Shown here: one piece after another, positions 7,934 to 15,746 of the stretch
Layout of the letters: every line of letters starts with the position of its first letter
Position numbering within the stretch: position 1 is the first letter of the stretch
Origin: CALOAD01 sp942491415
Lineage (GTDB): Bacteria > Cyanobacteriota > Vampirovibrionia > Gastranaerophilales > CALOAD01
Length of the DNA stretch: 64,000 bases
Reading direction: 5' to 3'
NCBI GenBank assembly: GCA_942491415.1
Contig: CALOAD010000020.1
Coordinates: 496,001-560,000 of the forward strand
Translations under genes and position numbers: made by a program
Notes under the pieces: model-generated
Told to the model about the DNA's origin: nothing
Database searches by the model: none
What the model saw: only the letters and a program-made list of their open reading frames with translations

Positions 7934-8986
7934 TTGGATAGAATAATAGATGCAAATTTAAATAGAGCCACAGAAGCCTTGAGGGTTCTTGAAGAAATAG
8001 CAAGATTTTACTTGGATAATAAAGACTTGTCGCAAAAGCTTAAAAATATAAGGCATAATATTTCTATGGAGGCTGATAATTGTTATAAAAACCTTTTAGC
8101 CTCAAGGGATACTCAAAACGATGTAGGTGTTTCGATAAAAAACCCGACAGAGCGTAAAAACTTACAAAGTGTTTTTAAAGCTAACTTTAAACGTTTACAA
8201 CAAGCATTGAGGACACTGTCAGAATATGCTCCATTAGAAAATTTTGATATTTCAATATTTGAAAAAGCACGATATGAATCTTATACACTTGAAAAGGATA
8301 TGTTTGAAATGATTTCTTCTAAAATAAATAAAATGAGGTTACAAGATAAAAACCTTTATCTTGTAACGGATAGGACACTGTTTGACTCTCATGATGAATT
8401 TTTGAATGCTGTAGCTTCTGCGTTAAAAGGTGGTGTTGGAATTGTGCAACTGCGAGAAAAGACCGCCAGTGCAAAAGAGATAATAGCATTAGGGCACAAG
8501 CTGAGAGAGCTTTGTTCTTTATATGATGCTCTTTTTATAATTAACGATCGAATTGATATAGCTCATATAGTAAAAGCTGATGGAGTTCACCTCGGACAAG
8601 ATGATGCCGATATCGCCAGTGCAAGACATTTACTTGGAAAAGATGCGATAGTTGGTATTTCTACTCACGCACCGGAACAAGCTTTGAAAGCAATGGAGCT
8701 GGGTGCTGATTATATTGGAGTCGGACCTGTTTTTGAAACACCCACTAAGCCGGGAAGACAATCGGTAGGTTTAGAGTATGTAAAATGGGCTTCTGTAAAT
8801 GTTGATATTCCCTGGTATGCGATAGGTGGGGTCAATTTAGACAATATTGAAGAAGTTATAAAGACAGGTGCTTCAAGAACAGCAGTCGTTAGAGCCATTA
8901 TAAATGCTGAAAATCCCGAAACTGTAGTCGAGTCTTTTTTAGCAAAATTGGAAGTGCAAGGTAAAGAAAATAATTCAATAAAATAA
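7934..8986 (+). CDS. thiE: Thiamine-phosphate synthase with N-terminal ThiD2-like domain
   Basis: The 350-residue protein joins a helical N-terminal domain (about 1-130, starting DRIIDANLNRATEALRVLEE) to a ThiE barrel (about 135-345). The barrel shows LYLVTDR, VQLREK, HLGQDD, GPVF-TPTKPG and YAIGGV, which bind the pyrimidine and thiazole phosphates that it joins to make thiamine phosphate. The N-terminal part matches the ThiD2-type extension common in cyanobacterial ThiE. The start is TTG with AAGGA upstream. The untranslated leader carries a hairpin shared with another gene (copy A). Confidence 0.92.
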   Translation: MDRIIDANLNRATEALRVLEEIARFYLDNKDLSQKLKNIRHNISMEADNCYKNLLASRDTQNDVGVSIKNPTERKNLQSVFKANFKRLQQALRTLSEYAPLENFDISIFEKARYESYTLEKDMFEMISSKINKMRLQDKNLYLVTDRTLFDSHDEFLNAVASALKGGVGIVQLREKTASAKEIIALGHKLRELCSLYDALFIINDRIDIAHIVKADGVHLGQDDADIASARHLLGKDAIVGISTHAPEQALKAMELGADYIGVGPVFETPTKPGRQSVGLEYVKWASVNVDIPWYAIGGVNLDNIEEVIKTGASRTAVVRAIINAENPETVVESFLAKLEVQGKENNSIK

Positions 8987-9091
8987 AATTTATTTTGTCC
9001 AACAATACCACTATCAGGGTAATTAACAAAAAAGCAAATTTAAAATAGTATCTGACAATAACCAAATAAAAAAACAGGAGATTATTGTCTT

Positions 9092-9793
9092 ATGATACTT
9101 TCGTTAAATGTTTCAAAAATAATTATTCCGGCATGTTGTGTTGTTTTGCTTTCCACCTCATTTGCAAAAGCAGAAGATATTGATGCAACAACAGAAACTT
9201 TAGAAAATAGACCGATTTGCGCTAACGAATATCTGGAAGAAATAGTCGCCGAAAATCAAAGTCAACTTCTTTGCGCACAAGATGAAGTTTTTAAGTTGCA
9301 AGAAGAAAATTATAATCTTTTAACTGACCTTCGCAATGCTGAAAGAAGTTTGAGTGATATTATTGTAGAAAAAAAAGATCTTGAAATGGAAATAATTCAA
9401 AAGAAGTTAGTTATTGATGATTTGAAAAAAGTGGTTGAAAGTTATCATTTAAAAACTGAATCGGATAAAATAATTGAACTGCAAACAAAAATAGCAAACC
9501 TTAAAGCTGAAAGAACAAAAAGAAAAACCAAAGAAAAAAATGAAATTAAAAAACATGAAGAAGACCATAAACTTCAAGTTATGAAATTACAAAATAAATT
9601 TAACAGTGAATTAAAAGATTTAAAAATAACTCAAGCTAAAAGACTTGCAGAAGTTAAAACAAAACTAATATCTCAAAATATAAAAGAGAAAAAAGAACTT
9701 AAAAACACCTTTGATAAAAAGCTTTCAAAACAACAGGAAAAAATCCTTATTTTAGTAAAAGAAAATAAAAAATATAAGAAAGAATTGAAATAA
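9092..9793 (+). CDS. Exported coiled-coil protein of unknown function
   Basis: The 233-residue product starts with a signal peptide (hydrophobic IIIPACCVVLLSTSFAKAEDI, cleavage probably after KA). The remainder is nearly all charged helix with leucine heptads and many Lys/Glu, predicting one long coiled coil in the envelope. CAGGAG lies before the ATG. No enzymatic motif is seen. Its stop abuts the stop of the convergent hydrolase gene with no spacer. Function unknown. Confidence 0.65.
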   Translation: MILSLNVSKIIIPACCVVLLSTSFAKAEDIDATTETLENRPICANEYLEEIVAENQSQLLCAQDEVFKLQEENYNLLTDLRNAERSLSDIIVEKKDLEMEIIQKKLVIDDLKKVVESYHLKTESDKIIELQTKIANLKAERTKRKTKEKNEIKKHEEDHKLQVMKLQNKFNSELKDLKITQAKRLAEVKTKLISQNIKEKKELKNTFDKKLSKQQEKILILVKENKKYKKELK

Positions 9794-10660
9794 TCAATTT
9801 AAGCTTTTCAAGAATTCGAGAGCTTTAGGCTTTAGCCACTCACTTGAGTGGTGACTGCCTTTTTCTGACACAAAAAGTTCGGCTTTTCGGTTTAATTGAG
9901 CAAGTTTATACGACATCACAACCGGCACTGTATCATCATACATAGAATGCGCTATTAAAAGAGGTGATGATATTCTATGGATTTTTTGATCGGTTTCAAA
10001 AGTTTGAACAATCGGAAAACACTTTATAAATTTTGTAGAAAAACGACTCCAAAACCGCCCCTTACCCTCGAGAATTCCATTCCGAGTTAAATTCATAGCA
10101 GCTTCTCTAATATTAGTAAATGTACTTTCGAGTATTACACCCTTAAAGCTATTTCTGGAAGCTATATCAGCAACTACTGCACCACCTAAAGACCTTCCCC
10201 AAAGGATTAAATCGTTATTGACAATGCCCTTGAAATCTTTTAAATACTTTATAGAAGATTCTAAGTCAATATAAAGTCCTGATTCTGTTGGCTTCCCTTC
10301 GCTACGTCCATGTCCTCTATAATCAACCATAAAAATGCCATAACCATTGTTTATCAAAAATTGAGCAACACTTTGCCAAGTGCTGATGTTTTCACCTTGC
10401 CCATGACAATAAATCACAGTAGGCATATTTTTTTGAGCTTTTATATACCAAGCGTTTAATTTTATTCCATCGAGACTATAAAAATAAGTATCCTCAATAA
10501 TAGAATCTGTTTTTATTCGAACATCGGCAATTTTTCTATTTATAGGGTAATAAATAAGCTTGGATTCAATATTTCCCCAACAAAAAGCTTTAGGACAAAT
10601 GCTAAGCGAGCATAAAAAAGCGATAAACAGGTATCTTGTAAATATCTTATTAAGAGACAC
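9794..10660 (-). CDS. Exported alpha/beta-hydrolase
   Basis: The 288-residue protein has a hydrophobic signal-like N-terminus and an alpha/beta-hydrolase core. The nucleophile elbow is GRSLGG, preceded by CHGQGENISTW and by DYRGHGRSEG. The acid is probably in MYDDTVPV and the catalytic His in GSHHSSEW. It resembles the BEM46/YfhR group of serine hydrolases, whose substrates are mostly unknown. The start is GTG with AAGG seven bases upstream. It is a single-gene unit facing the coiled-coil gene. Confidence 0.82.
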   Translation of the reverse strand: MSLNKIFTRYLFIAFLCSLSICPKAFCWGNIESKLIYYPINRKIADVRIKTDSIIEDTYFYSLDGIKLNAWYIKAQKNMPTVIYCHGQGENISTWQSVAQFLINNGYGIFMVDYRGHGRSEGKPTESGLYIDLESSIKYLKDFKGIVNNDLILWGRSLGGAVVADIASRNSFKGVILESTFTNIREAAMNLTRNGILEGKGRFWSRFSTKFIKCFPIVQTFETDQKIHRISSPLLIAHSMYDDTVPVVMSYKLAQLNRKAELFVSEKGSHHSSEWLKPKALEFLKSLN

Positions 10661-10721
10661 AATGCAGCCTTGATTTTTTATCTAATATCAAAATTATAAA
10701 CTTTTTTGATATTAAAGACAA

Positions 10722-10752
10722 AAAAGTAAAAGCCGTTGTTTTAAACAACGGC
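10722..10752 (-). terminator. Rho-independent terminator after sepF
   Basis: GCCGTTGTT and AACAACGGC (10732-10752) form a nine-pair stem with a three-base loop. On the minus strand it is followed by TTTTACTTTTTT. It lies just past the sepF stop codon and ends the yggS-sepF transcript. Confidence 0.85.
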
Positions 10753-10790
10753 GTAAAATTCCACTATAACTCGTTTTTAATATTTAAATT

Positions 10791-11273
10791 TTACTGAGGC
10801 TGATTCCAAAAAGCATCAGTAAAAGCATTTGCTTGTTCATGCTCAGACGCAATAGCTACATTGTTTGGAGTGAAAATAAAGACTCCGTCTCCAATTTTTT
10901 GCTGATTACCATCAATAGCGTGAGTAGCACCCGATAAAAAGTCTACAATTCTTTGTGATTGTTCACTATCTAATAAATGAAGATTTAAAATTACAGATCT
11001 TTTATCTCTTAAGTTATTTACAATTTCTAAAGATTCTTCGAACGATCTTGGCTCAATAACGATAACTTCGTAGCCACCTGTGCTAGGGTGTCGAACTACT
11101 TTCAAACTAGACCTCTCTTTGGCTTGTAGCGTAGGCTCTAATGCTAAATTATTTCGAATCGGATATTCTCTACCTGCTCTGTTTAACTCTTCGAACATTT
11201 CATCCTCATCTTCAAAAGCAGACACAAAATTCTCTTCAATAAAGTTTTTTACTTTGTTTACTAAACCTGACAA
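10791..11273 (-). CDS. sepF: Cell-division protein SepF
   Basis: The start is taken as TTG at 11271-11273, seven bases after GGAGG; an in-frame TTG at 11288 would overlap that Shine-Dalgarno site. The product is about 160 residues: an N-terminal membrane-binding helix (SGLVNKVKNFIEE), an acidic linker, and the SepF core (VIVIEPRSFEESLEIVNNL, then SQRIVDFLSGATHAIDGN and FIFTPNNV). SepF polymerises and tethers FtsZ to the membrane. It follows yggS by about 25 bases, the order seen in cyanobacteria and Gram-positives. Confidence 0.93.
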   Translation of the reverse strand: MSGLVNKVKNFIEENFVSAFEDEDEMFEELNRAGREYPIRNNLALEPTLQAKERSSLKVVRHPSTGGYEVIVIEPRSFEESLEIVNNLRDKRSVILNLHLLDSEQSQRIVDFLSGATHAIDGNQQKIGDGVFIFTPNNVAIASEHEQANAFTDAFWNQPQ

Positions 11274-11298
11274 TGTTTTTCCTCCCAATATAAATATA

Positions 11299-11958
11299 TT
11301 ACTTAAAAAGTTTTCTACCTATCCGTATCATTGTGGAACCTTCTTCAACTGCTATTTTATAATCACTGCTCATCCCCATGGAAAGTTCCGGTAAATAACA
11401 ATTAAACTCCGTTTGTAATTGAAATCTTAATTCTTTTATATCCTTGAATAGCAAATGTAGCAAGTTTGTATCATTTGTTAATGGAGCCATGTTCATAATC
11501 CCGACTATTTCTAGCGATTTTAATTCTAAAAGCTCTTTGAATCTCTCTTTTATCTCCTGTTTGTTAAATCCAAATTTTGTTTCTTCATCAGCGTTATTAA
11601 CTTGTATAAGTACTTTTTGTGTTATTCCAAGTTCCAAAGCTTTTTTGGAAATTTCTTTAGCTAATTTTAAAGAATCTACCGAATGTATATAATCAAATTT
11701 TCCTACTACTTTTTTGACTTTGTTTGCTTGTAAATGACCTATAAAATGCCAAGTTGAAGATTTAACTATTTCTTCAGGCAGTTTTTTTAGTTTATTTAAA
11801 GCATCTTGAACTTTACTTTCGGCAAAATCTCTAACTCCGACATTGTAAGCCTGTATAATTTTAGTTTCATCAAAATACTTTGTAACCGCTATAATTTTGG
11901 CATTAGTACCTTTGATGTCGCTTTGTATTTGTTTCAGGTTTTGAGATAATTCGCTCAT
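11299..11958 (-). CDS. YggS/PipY-family PLP homeostasis protein
   Basis: The 219-residue protein is a one-domain PLP-binding barrel. The cofactor lysine is in IIAVTKYF, and conserved segments include FAESKVQDA, WHFIGHLQANKVKKV, IHSVDSLKLA, VQVN-like VLIQVNNADEETKFGF, and ELSMGMSSDY with IRIGR at the end. Members control vitamin B6 vitamer balance and have no known catalysis. It is the first gene of a pair with sepF. Confidence 0.93.
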   Translation of the reverse strand: MSELSQNLKQIQSDIKGTNAKIIAVTKYFDETKIIQAYNVGVRDFAESKVQDALNKLKKLPEEIVKSSTWHFIGHLQANKVKKVVGKFDYIHSVDSLKLAKEISKKALELGITQKVLIQVNNADEETKFGFNKQEIKERFKELLELKSLEIVGIMNMAPLTNDTNLLHLLFKDIKELRFQLQTEFNCYLPELSMGMSSDYKIAVEEGSTMIRIGRKLFK

Positions 11959-12496
11959 TTGCTAAAAGTTGCCTATCCCTCCTTTTATTTGAATGTTAAT
12001 TACTATGTGAATTCAATTATAAAGCAGAACATGAAATTGCACAATCATATGTTTAGTATATTTATTTGTGCAACGATTTAAATCTTTAAAACATGTTCAA
12101 GACAAAACATGCAGGAACTTAATTCCTTGAAAGCTGCTATTAAAAGTAAATTTGACTGTTGTATGCTTGCTCGTTTGTTGTTTATCATGAGATAGATAGA
12201 TATTAAAATTTATTAAAATCAGTTACAAAACTTAATAATTTCATACTTGAGTTTTAGAAATCTCTAACTTTCTTACAATTTCTAAAAGTGCTCCGCGAGT
12301 TTATTATAAGAAAGTCAAGAGAGAGATTTTTGACAGGGATTGAGTAAAAAAAGATTTTACTTTACAGGGTGAAATAATAATAATTTTATTTAAATTGACT
12401 GCTTGTAAAAAAGTTAAATCATACTTTACTGCAATACTCTGCCGTTCTTAATTGACGTACAGGGAAGTAATAATTTTTTAGATAAGGAGAATCTAA
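11959..12496. other. Long intergenic region upstream of the first flagellin
   Basis: This 538-base stretch between the divergent yggS and flagellin genes holds no convincing ORF. It is AT-rich and contains the flagellin leader hairpin at 12252-12287. A TTGACA near 12331 has no good -10 partner. I looked for a sigma-28 promoter (TAAA-N15-GCCGATAA) and found no good match. A GCCGTTCT near 12443 lacks a properly spaced -35. Confidence 0.5.
12252..12287 (+). promoter_or_regulatory. Flagellin leader hairpin, copy 1
   Basis: TTTTAGAAAT at 12252-12261 pairs with ATTTCTAAAA at 12278-12287. The enclosed loop reads CTCTAACTTTCTTACA. An equivalent hairpin with a related loop but different outer stem bases precedes the second flagellin gene. 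Conserved loop plus changed pairing suggests an RNA or protein-binding element. Confidence 0.4.
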
Positions 12497-13330
12497 ATGA
12501 GTATTGTTGTAAACACTAACGTAAGTTCACTAAACGTACAACGTAATTTAATGAGTGCTACTCAAGGCGTCAGCAAATCTATTGAAAGAATGTCAACAGG
12601 CTTTAGAATCAACCGTGCAGCAGATGATGCAGCAGGTTTAACAATTTCAGAAGGATTAAAGTCTCAAGCTAGAGGTTCTGATGTTGCAATGAGTAACGCT
12701 CAAAACGGTATCAACCTTTTGCAAACAGCAGAAGGCGATTTGGCTGTAATTCAGGATAACTTACAAAGAATAAGAGACTTGACCGTACAAGCTGCAAACG
12801 GCACATATGGATCAGCTGAAAGAACAGCTATCAAAGGTGAAATAGATGCTCGTGTTGAAGAGATCAACAGAACAGCAGGTGTATCTAAGTTTAACCAAAT
12901 TCAGTTATTAGATGGTACAAATTCAAGTGCCGGTCTAAATCTTCAAATTGGTGCAGAAAGTGGTAGTGATAACCAAATTGACATTAAAAATGCACTTAAA
13001 AGAGCAACAACAACAGCTCTTGGTATCGCGTCAGTTTCATTGGGAACTGCAACAGCAGCAGCTACGTTTATCTCTAGTGTAGATACAGCTATTTCAAATG
13101 TATCAAAACAAAGATCTACAATAGGTGCGCTTCAAAACAGACTTGATTCAACAATTCAGTCTTTAGGAACCAGAAGTGAGAACCTTAACGCAGCAAATTC
13201 AAGAATTAGAGACGTAGATGTCGCTAAAGAAGCTGCTTCTTTATCTAAAAATCAAATCTTACAACAAGCGTCAGCTAGTTTGTTAGCTCAAGCTAACCAA
13301 GCTCCTGGGATCGCTCTAAGTCTAGTATAA
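12497..13330 (+). CDS. Flagellin (first copy)
   Basis: The 277-residue protein has the conserved N-terminal D0/D1 region (NTNVSSLNVQRNLMSAT, RMSTGFRINRAADDAAGL, QNGINLLQTAEG) and the matching C-terminal region (IQSLGTRSENLNAANSRIRD, QASASLLAQANQAPG). The centre is only about 60 residues, so surface domains D2/D3 are missing and the filament should be thin and smooth. GATAAGGAG lies upstream. A terminator follows directly, so it is monocistronic or nearly so. A paralogue lies just downstream. Confidence 0.96.
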   Translation: MSIVVNTNVSSLNVQRNLMSATQGVSKSIERMSTGFRINRAADDAAGLTISEGLKSQARGSDVAMSNAQNGINLLQTAEGDLAVIQDNLQRIRDLTVQAANGTYGSAERTAIKGEIDARVEEINRTAGVSKFNQIQLLDGTNSSAGLNLQIGAESGSDNQIDIKNALKRATTTALGIASVSLGTATAAATFISSVDTAISNVSKQRSTIGALQNRLDSTIQSLGTRSENLNAANSRIRDVDVAKEAASLSKNQILQQASASLLAQANQAPGIALSLV

Positions 13331-13351
13331 AGCTAGTATGGGATATGTTAA

Positions 13352-13378
13352 AGGCTCACCTTCGGGTGAGCCTTTTTG
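13352..13378 (+). terminator. Rho-independent terminator after flagellin 1
   Basis: AGGCTCACC-TTCG-GGTGAGCCT forms a nine-pair stem with a stable UUCG tetraloop, followed by a run of T. It separates the two flagellin transcripts. Confidence 0.93.
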
Positions 13379-13393
13379 TATATTTCCAACTAA

Positions 13394-13431
13394 AGTTTGA
13401 GAAACTTCTAACTTTTTTCTAATTTCAAACT
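13394..13431 (+). promoter_or_regulatory. Flagellin leader hairpin, copy 2
   Basis: AGTTTGA at 13394-13400 pairs with TCAAACT at 13425-13431. The inner sequence (GAAACTTCTAACTTTTTTCT, then AATTTC) matches the inner sequence of copy 1 closely, while the outer stem differs yet still pairs. It begins 16 bases after the terminator of flagellin 1. Confidence 0.4.
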
Positions 13432-13504
13432 CACGTTACAAAAGTTAATATAAGTACACAAGGTTAAAGAAAAACAAATTCCCAAAAACAAAATTAAGTA
13501 AATT

Positions 13505-13512
13505 CCCGATAA
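13505..13512 (+). promoter_or_regulatory. Possible sigma-28 -10 element for flagellin 2
   Basis: CCCGATAA differs at one base from the flagellar sigma-28 -10 consensus GCCGATAA and lies 62 bases before the start codon. The expected -35 TAAA at 15 bases upstream is not clear (AAAC), so the call is weak. Confidence 0.3.
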
Positions 13513-13574
13513 AAACTAAATATAAAATATATTGTTTGTTTATTCCCCGCAAAAAACAAAAAAGGAGAACCTGT

Positions 13575-14411
13575 ATGAGCTTAGTAATTAACACAAACAT
13601 GAATTCAATTGTTGCGCAAAATGGTTTATTATCAGCAACAAAAAACGTTGGCAAAGCTATCGAAAGAATGTCAACCGGTTATAGAATTAATCACGCAGCC
13701 GATGATGCAGCAGGATTAATGATTTCAGAAGGATTAAGATCACAGGCAAGAGGTGCTAAAGTAGCGATGAATAACGCTCAATCAGGTATAAACTTGCTAC
13801 AAACAGCAGAAGCTGATTTAGAAGTTATTCAACAAAATCTACAAAGAGTTAGAGACTTAACCGTACAAGCTGCAAACGGCACTTATGCGACTGCAGAAAG
13901 AACAGCCATTAAAGGTGAAGTTCAAGCCCGTCTTGAAGAAATAAACAGAATGGCTGAATCATCAAAATTTAATAATATTGAGCTTTTAAATGGAACAAGT
14001 TCTAATTTGAGTTTACAAATAGGTCCAAATTCAACAGCCAGCTTAAATGCTATTTCTATTGGCAGTACATTGCAAAGAGCAACATATTCATCACTTGGTA
14101 TTACAAGTAGTGCTACAGCTTATGCTACAGCTTCCAGTTCAGCAGCTTTTATAGATGAAATTGATACAGCAATAAATAATGTAAATGCAAGAAGATCCGG
14201 TATCGGTTCTGTTCAAAACAGACTAGAGTCAACTATTCAAAGCTTAATGGCTAAGAATGAAAACTTAACAGCAGCAGATTCAAGAATTAGAGACGCTAAT
14301 ATTGCAGAAATATCAGCAGATTTCACGAAAAATCAAATCTTGCAACAAGCATCAGCAAGCTTGCTACAACAAGCAAATCAAACACCGGGCGTAGCTTTAA
14401 GCTTAATTTAA
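13575..14411 (+). CDS. Flagellin (second copy)
   Basis: The start is the ATG at 13575, preceded by AAAGGAGAA; an upstream in-frame ATG lacks such a site and would add non-flagellin residues. The 278-residue protein has the same D0/D1-only layout as its neighbour (RMSTGYRINHAADDAAGL, QSGINLLQTAEA, and the end QASASLLQQANQTPG). The two differ most in the central part (about 175-215) and near the C-terminal helix (ANIAEISADFTKNQ against VDVAKEAASLSKNQ). They probably make a mixed filament or are expressed under different conditions. Confidence 0.96.
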   Translation: MSLVINTNMNSIVAQNGLLSATKNVGKAIERMSTGYRINHAADDAAGLMISEGLRSQARGAKVAMNNAQSGINLLQTAEADLEVIQQNLQRVRDLTVQAANGTYATAERTAIKGEVQARLEEINRMAESSKFNNIELLNGTSSNLSLQIGPNSTASLNAISIGSTLQRATYSSLGITSSATAYATASSSAAFIDEIDTAINNVNARRSGIGSVQNRLESTIQSLMAKNENLTAADSRIRDANIAEISADFTKNQILQQASASLLQQANQTPGVALSLI

Positions 14412-14503
14412 GAACTTCAATAAAAATAATAATAGAAAAATTAGTAAATTTAATAAATAAAAAAGAGATATCATACAGAACAAACTCATACAGGGAATTT
14501 ACC

Positions 14504-14530
14504 AGCCTACCTCAACGGTAGGCTTTTTTA
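14504..14530 (+). terminator. Rho-independent terminator after flagellin 2
   Basis: AGCCTACC-TCAAC-GGTAGGCT forms an eight-pair stem followed by TTTTTT. It ends the second flagellin transcript. Confidence 0.9.
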
Positions 14531-14626
14531 TATACTTTAGTTTTGTATAATTCTACATAATGGATAATACAAAATTGGTAAGATTTTTTGTAATCTATAA
14601 TAGATAGCGTTTGCGGATATGTATAA

Positions 14627-14992
14627 ATGAAAACAGGGATGTTAAAAAATGATTTTATCATATTAAATTTGCCATCTTTTAGAGTTGGCAAATGTCTTTT
14701 TTTTCAATTAGACAGATTTTTAGCAAGAGTAAACAATAAAAAAATAAAACGTATAATTATAAACGCATCGAATTTAACAGATTTTAATAATGAAACATTA
14801 AATGTTTTATTAAAAATCTATAAAAAATCCAGGTTGAATTCAAAAGATGTCGATATTTTTGGATTTGATGCGGTTTCGGTAAGTGCTTTATTTGCAGCGG
14901 GTTTTGACAAGTATTTTAATATTTATGGTTCGGAAGAAACGGCTATAAAAAGACAATCTCCCTTTATAAAAAGAAGATTGTCTTTAGTTTAG
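14627..14992 (+). CDS. STAS-domain-like protein without the phospho-serine
   Basis: The 121-residue protein has the alternating strand/helix pattern of STAS (anti-sigma antagonist) domains: IKRIIINASNLTDFNNETLN, then LLKIYKKSRLNSKDVDIFGF and ALFAAGFDKYFNIYGSEETA. At the usual D-S-S-G phosphorylation site it has DFNNET, so the standard on/off serine is absent. It lies just after the flagellin genes, and some STAS proteins regulate motility, but a link is only inferred. Fold assignment is by pattern and is moderate. Confidence 0.55.
   Translation: MKTGMLKNDFIILNLPSFRVGKCLFFQLDRFLARVNNKKIKRIIINASNLTDFNNETLNVLLKIYKKSRLNSKDVDIFGFDAVSVSALFAAGFDKYFNIYGSEETAIKRQSPFIKRRLSLV
14949..14985. terminator. 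Hairpin at the 3' end of the STAS gene
   Basis: AAAGACAATCT (14949-14959) and AGATTGTCTTT (14975-14985) form a perfect 11-pair stem inside the last codons of the STAS gene. The convergent carbonic anhydrase gene ends at 15002, so this hairpin could stop transcripts from either side. The U-tract is poor on the plus strand. Confidence 0.35.
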
Positions 14993-15001
14993 GTTATATT
15001 T

Positions 15002-15586
15002 TTAAACCAGCTCTACTTTTCCTGATTCAAGATCGTAATGAGCGCCTACAATTTCAAGGCGATTTTCTGTTATTGCTTTTGATAAAACGTTATCTTTTTT
15101 CAGTAAATCAACACCGTGCAAAATGTTATGTCGAATAGCGCAATCAAGTTGTTTTTCAACTTCCGGTTGTTCGATTTTAGCTGTTTCAACTGAAGGTTTT
15201 ATATATTCTAAAAGAGATTTTAAATTTTCACCTTCATTGCTATAATCACTCATTGCAGCTTTTACAGCTCCACAGTTATTATGACCTAATATCATAACCA
15301 ATTTTACATTTAAATGCTCAACGGCGTATTCTATACTGCCTATAGCTTCTTTAGTTAAAACCTGTCCGGCAAGACGTATTATAAATAAGTCTCCCAGCCC
15401 CTGATCAAAAATAATCGTAGGAGGTATACGAGAATCAGAGCAAGTAATAATAACAGAAAAAGGATTTTGTTTATCTGTTAGGTTGTAACGTCTTTCAGGA
15501 CACCTTTTAGGATGCTCCATTCTATCGTGAACAAATCTTTTGTTACCGTTTATTAGTATTTCAAGAGCTTCTTTAGGATTTAACAT
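15002..15586 (-). CDS. Beta-class carbonic anhydrase
   Basis: The protein is about 194 residues and carries the beta-CA zinc ligands: Cys in TCSDSR, and His and Cys in GHNNCGAV. The Asp-Arg pair next to the first ligand is intact. It interconverts CO2 and bicarbonate in the cytoplasm. The start is the ATG at 15584-15586 with GAGG upstream; a GTG two codons earlier is possible. The gene has a strong own promoter and is divergent from a SulP-type carrier gene, which suggests a shared role in bicarbonate handling. Confidence 0.93.
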   Translation of the reverse strand: MLNPKEALEILINGNKRFVHDRMEHPKRCPERRYNLTDKQNPFSVIITCSDSRIPPTIIFDQGLGDLFIIRLAGQVLTKEAIGSIEYAVEHLNVKLVMILGHNNCGAVKAAMSDYSNEGENLKSLLEYIKPSVETAKIEQPEVEKQLDCAIRHNILHGVDLLKKDNVLSKAITENRLEIVGAHYDLESGKVELV

Positions 15587-15635
15587 ATTCACCTCACTAT
15601 CTTTGTTAAAAAACTATACAATCTAAAAACCTTAT

Positions 15636-15664
15636 ATAATAGGAATTTTCTTATTTAAAGTCAA
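15636..15664 (-). promoter_or_regulatory. Sigma-70-type promoter for carbonic anhydrase
   Basis: On the minus strand TTGACT and TATTAT are separated by exactly 17 bases, about 50 bases before the start codon. Both hexamers match the consensus at five of six positions. Confidence 0.7.
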
Positions 15665-15687
15665 GTTAAGCGTTCTTATAAGAGTAG

Positions 15688-15717
15688 TTGACACTTTTAG
15701 ATGATATCATATTTAAA
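15688..15717 (+). promoter_or_regulatory. Candidate promoter for the SulP gene
   Basis: A perfect TTGACA at 15688-15693 is followed after 18 bases by TTTAAA. The spacer contains the palindrome ATGATATCAT, which could be an operator. It faces away from the carbonic anhydrase promoter. Confidence 0.45.
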
Positions 15718-15746
15718 AGTATCATAAAAAATTGTAATTGGGAGAG

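Noticed and set aside
9794..10660. Lipoprotein signal in the hydrolase
   Set aside because: Cys residues follow the hydrophobic segment, but no convincing lipobox (L-A/S-G/A-C) is seen.
12400..12496. Sigma-28 promoter for the first flagellin
   Set aside because: A GCCG-containing stretch is present, but no TAAA lies at the right distance.
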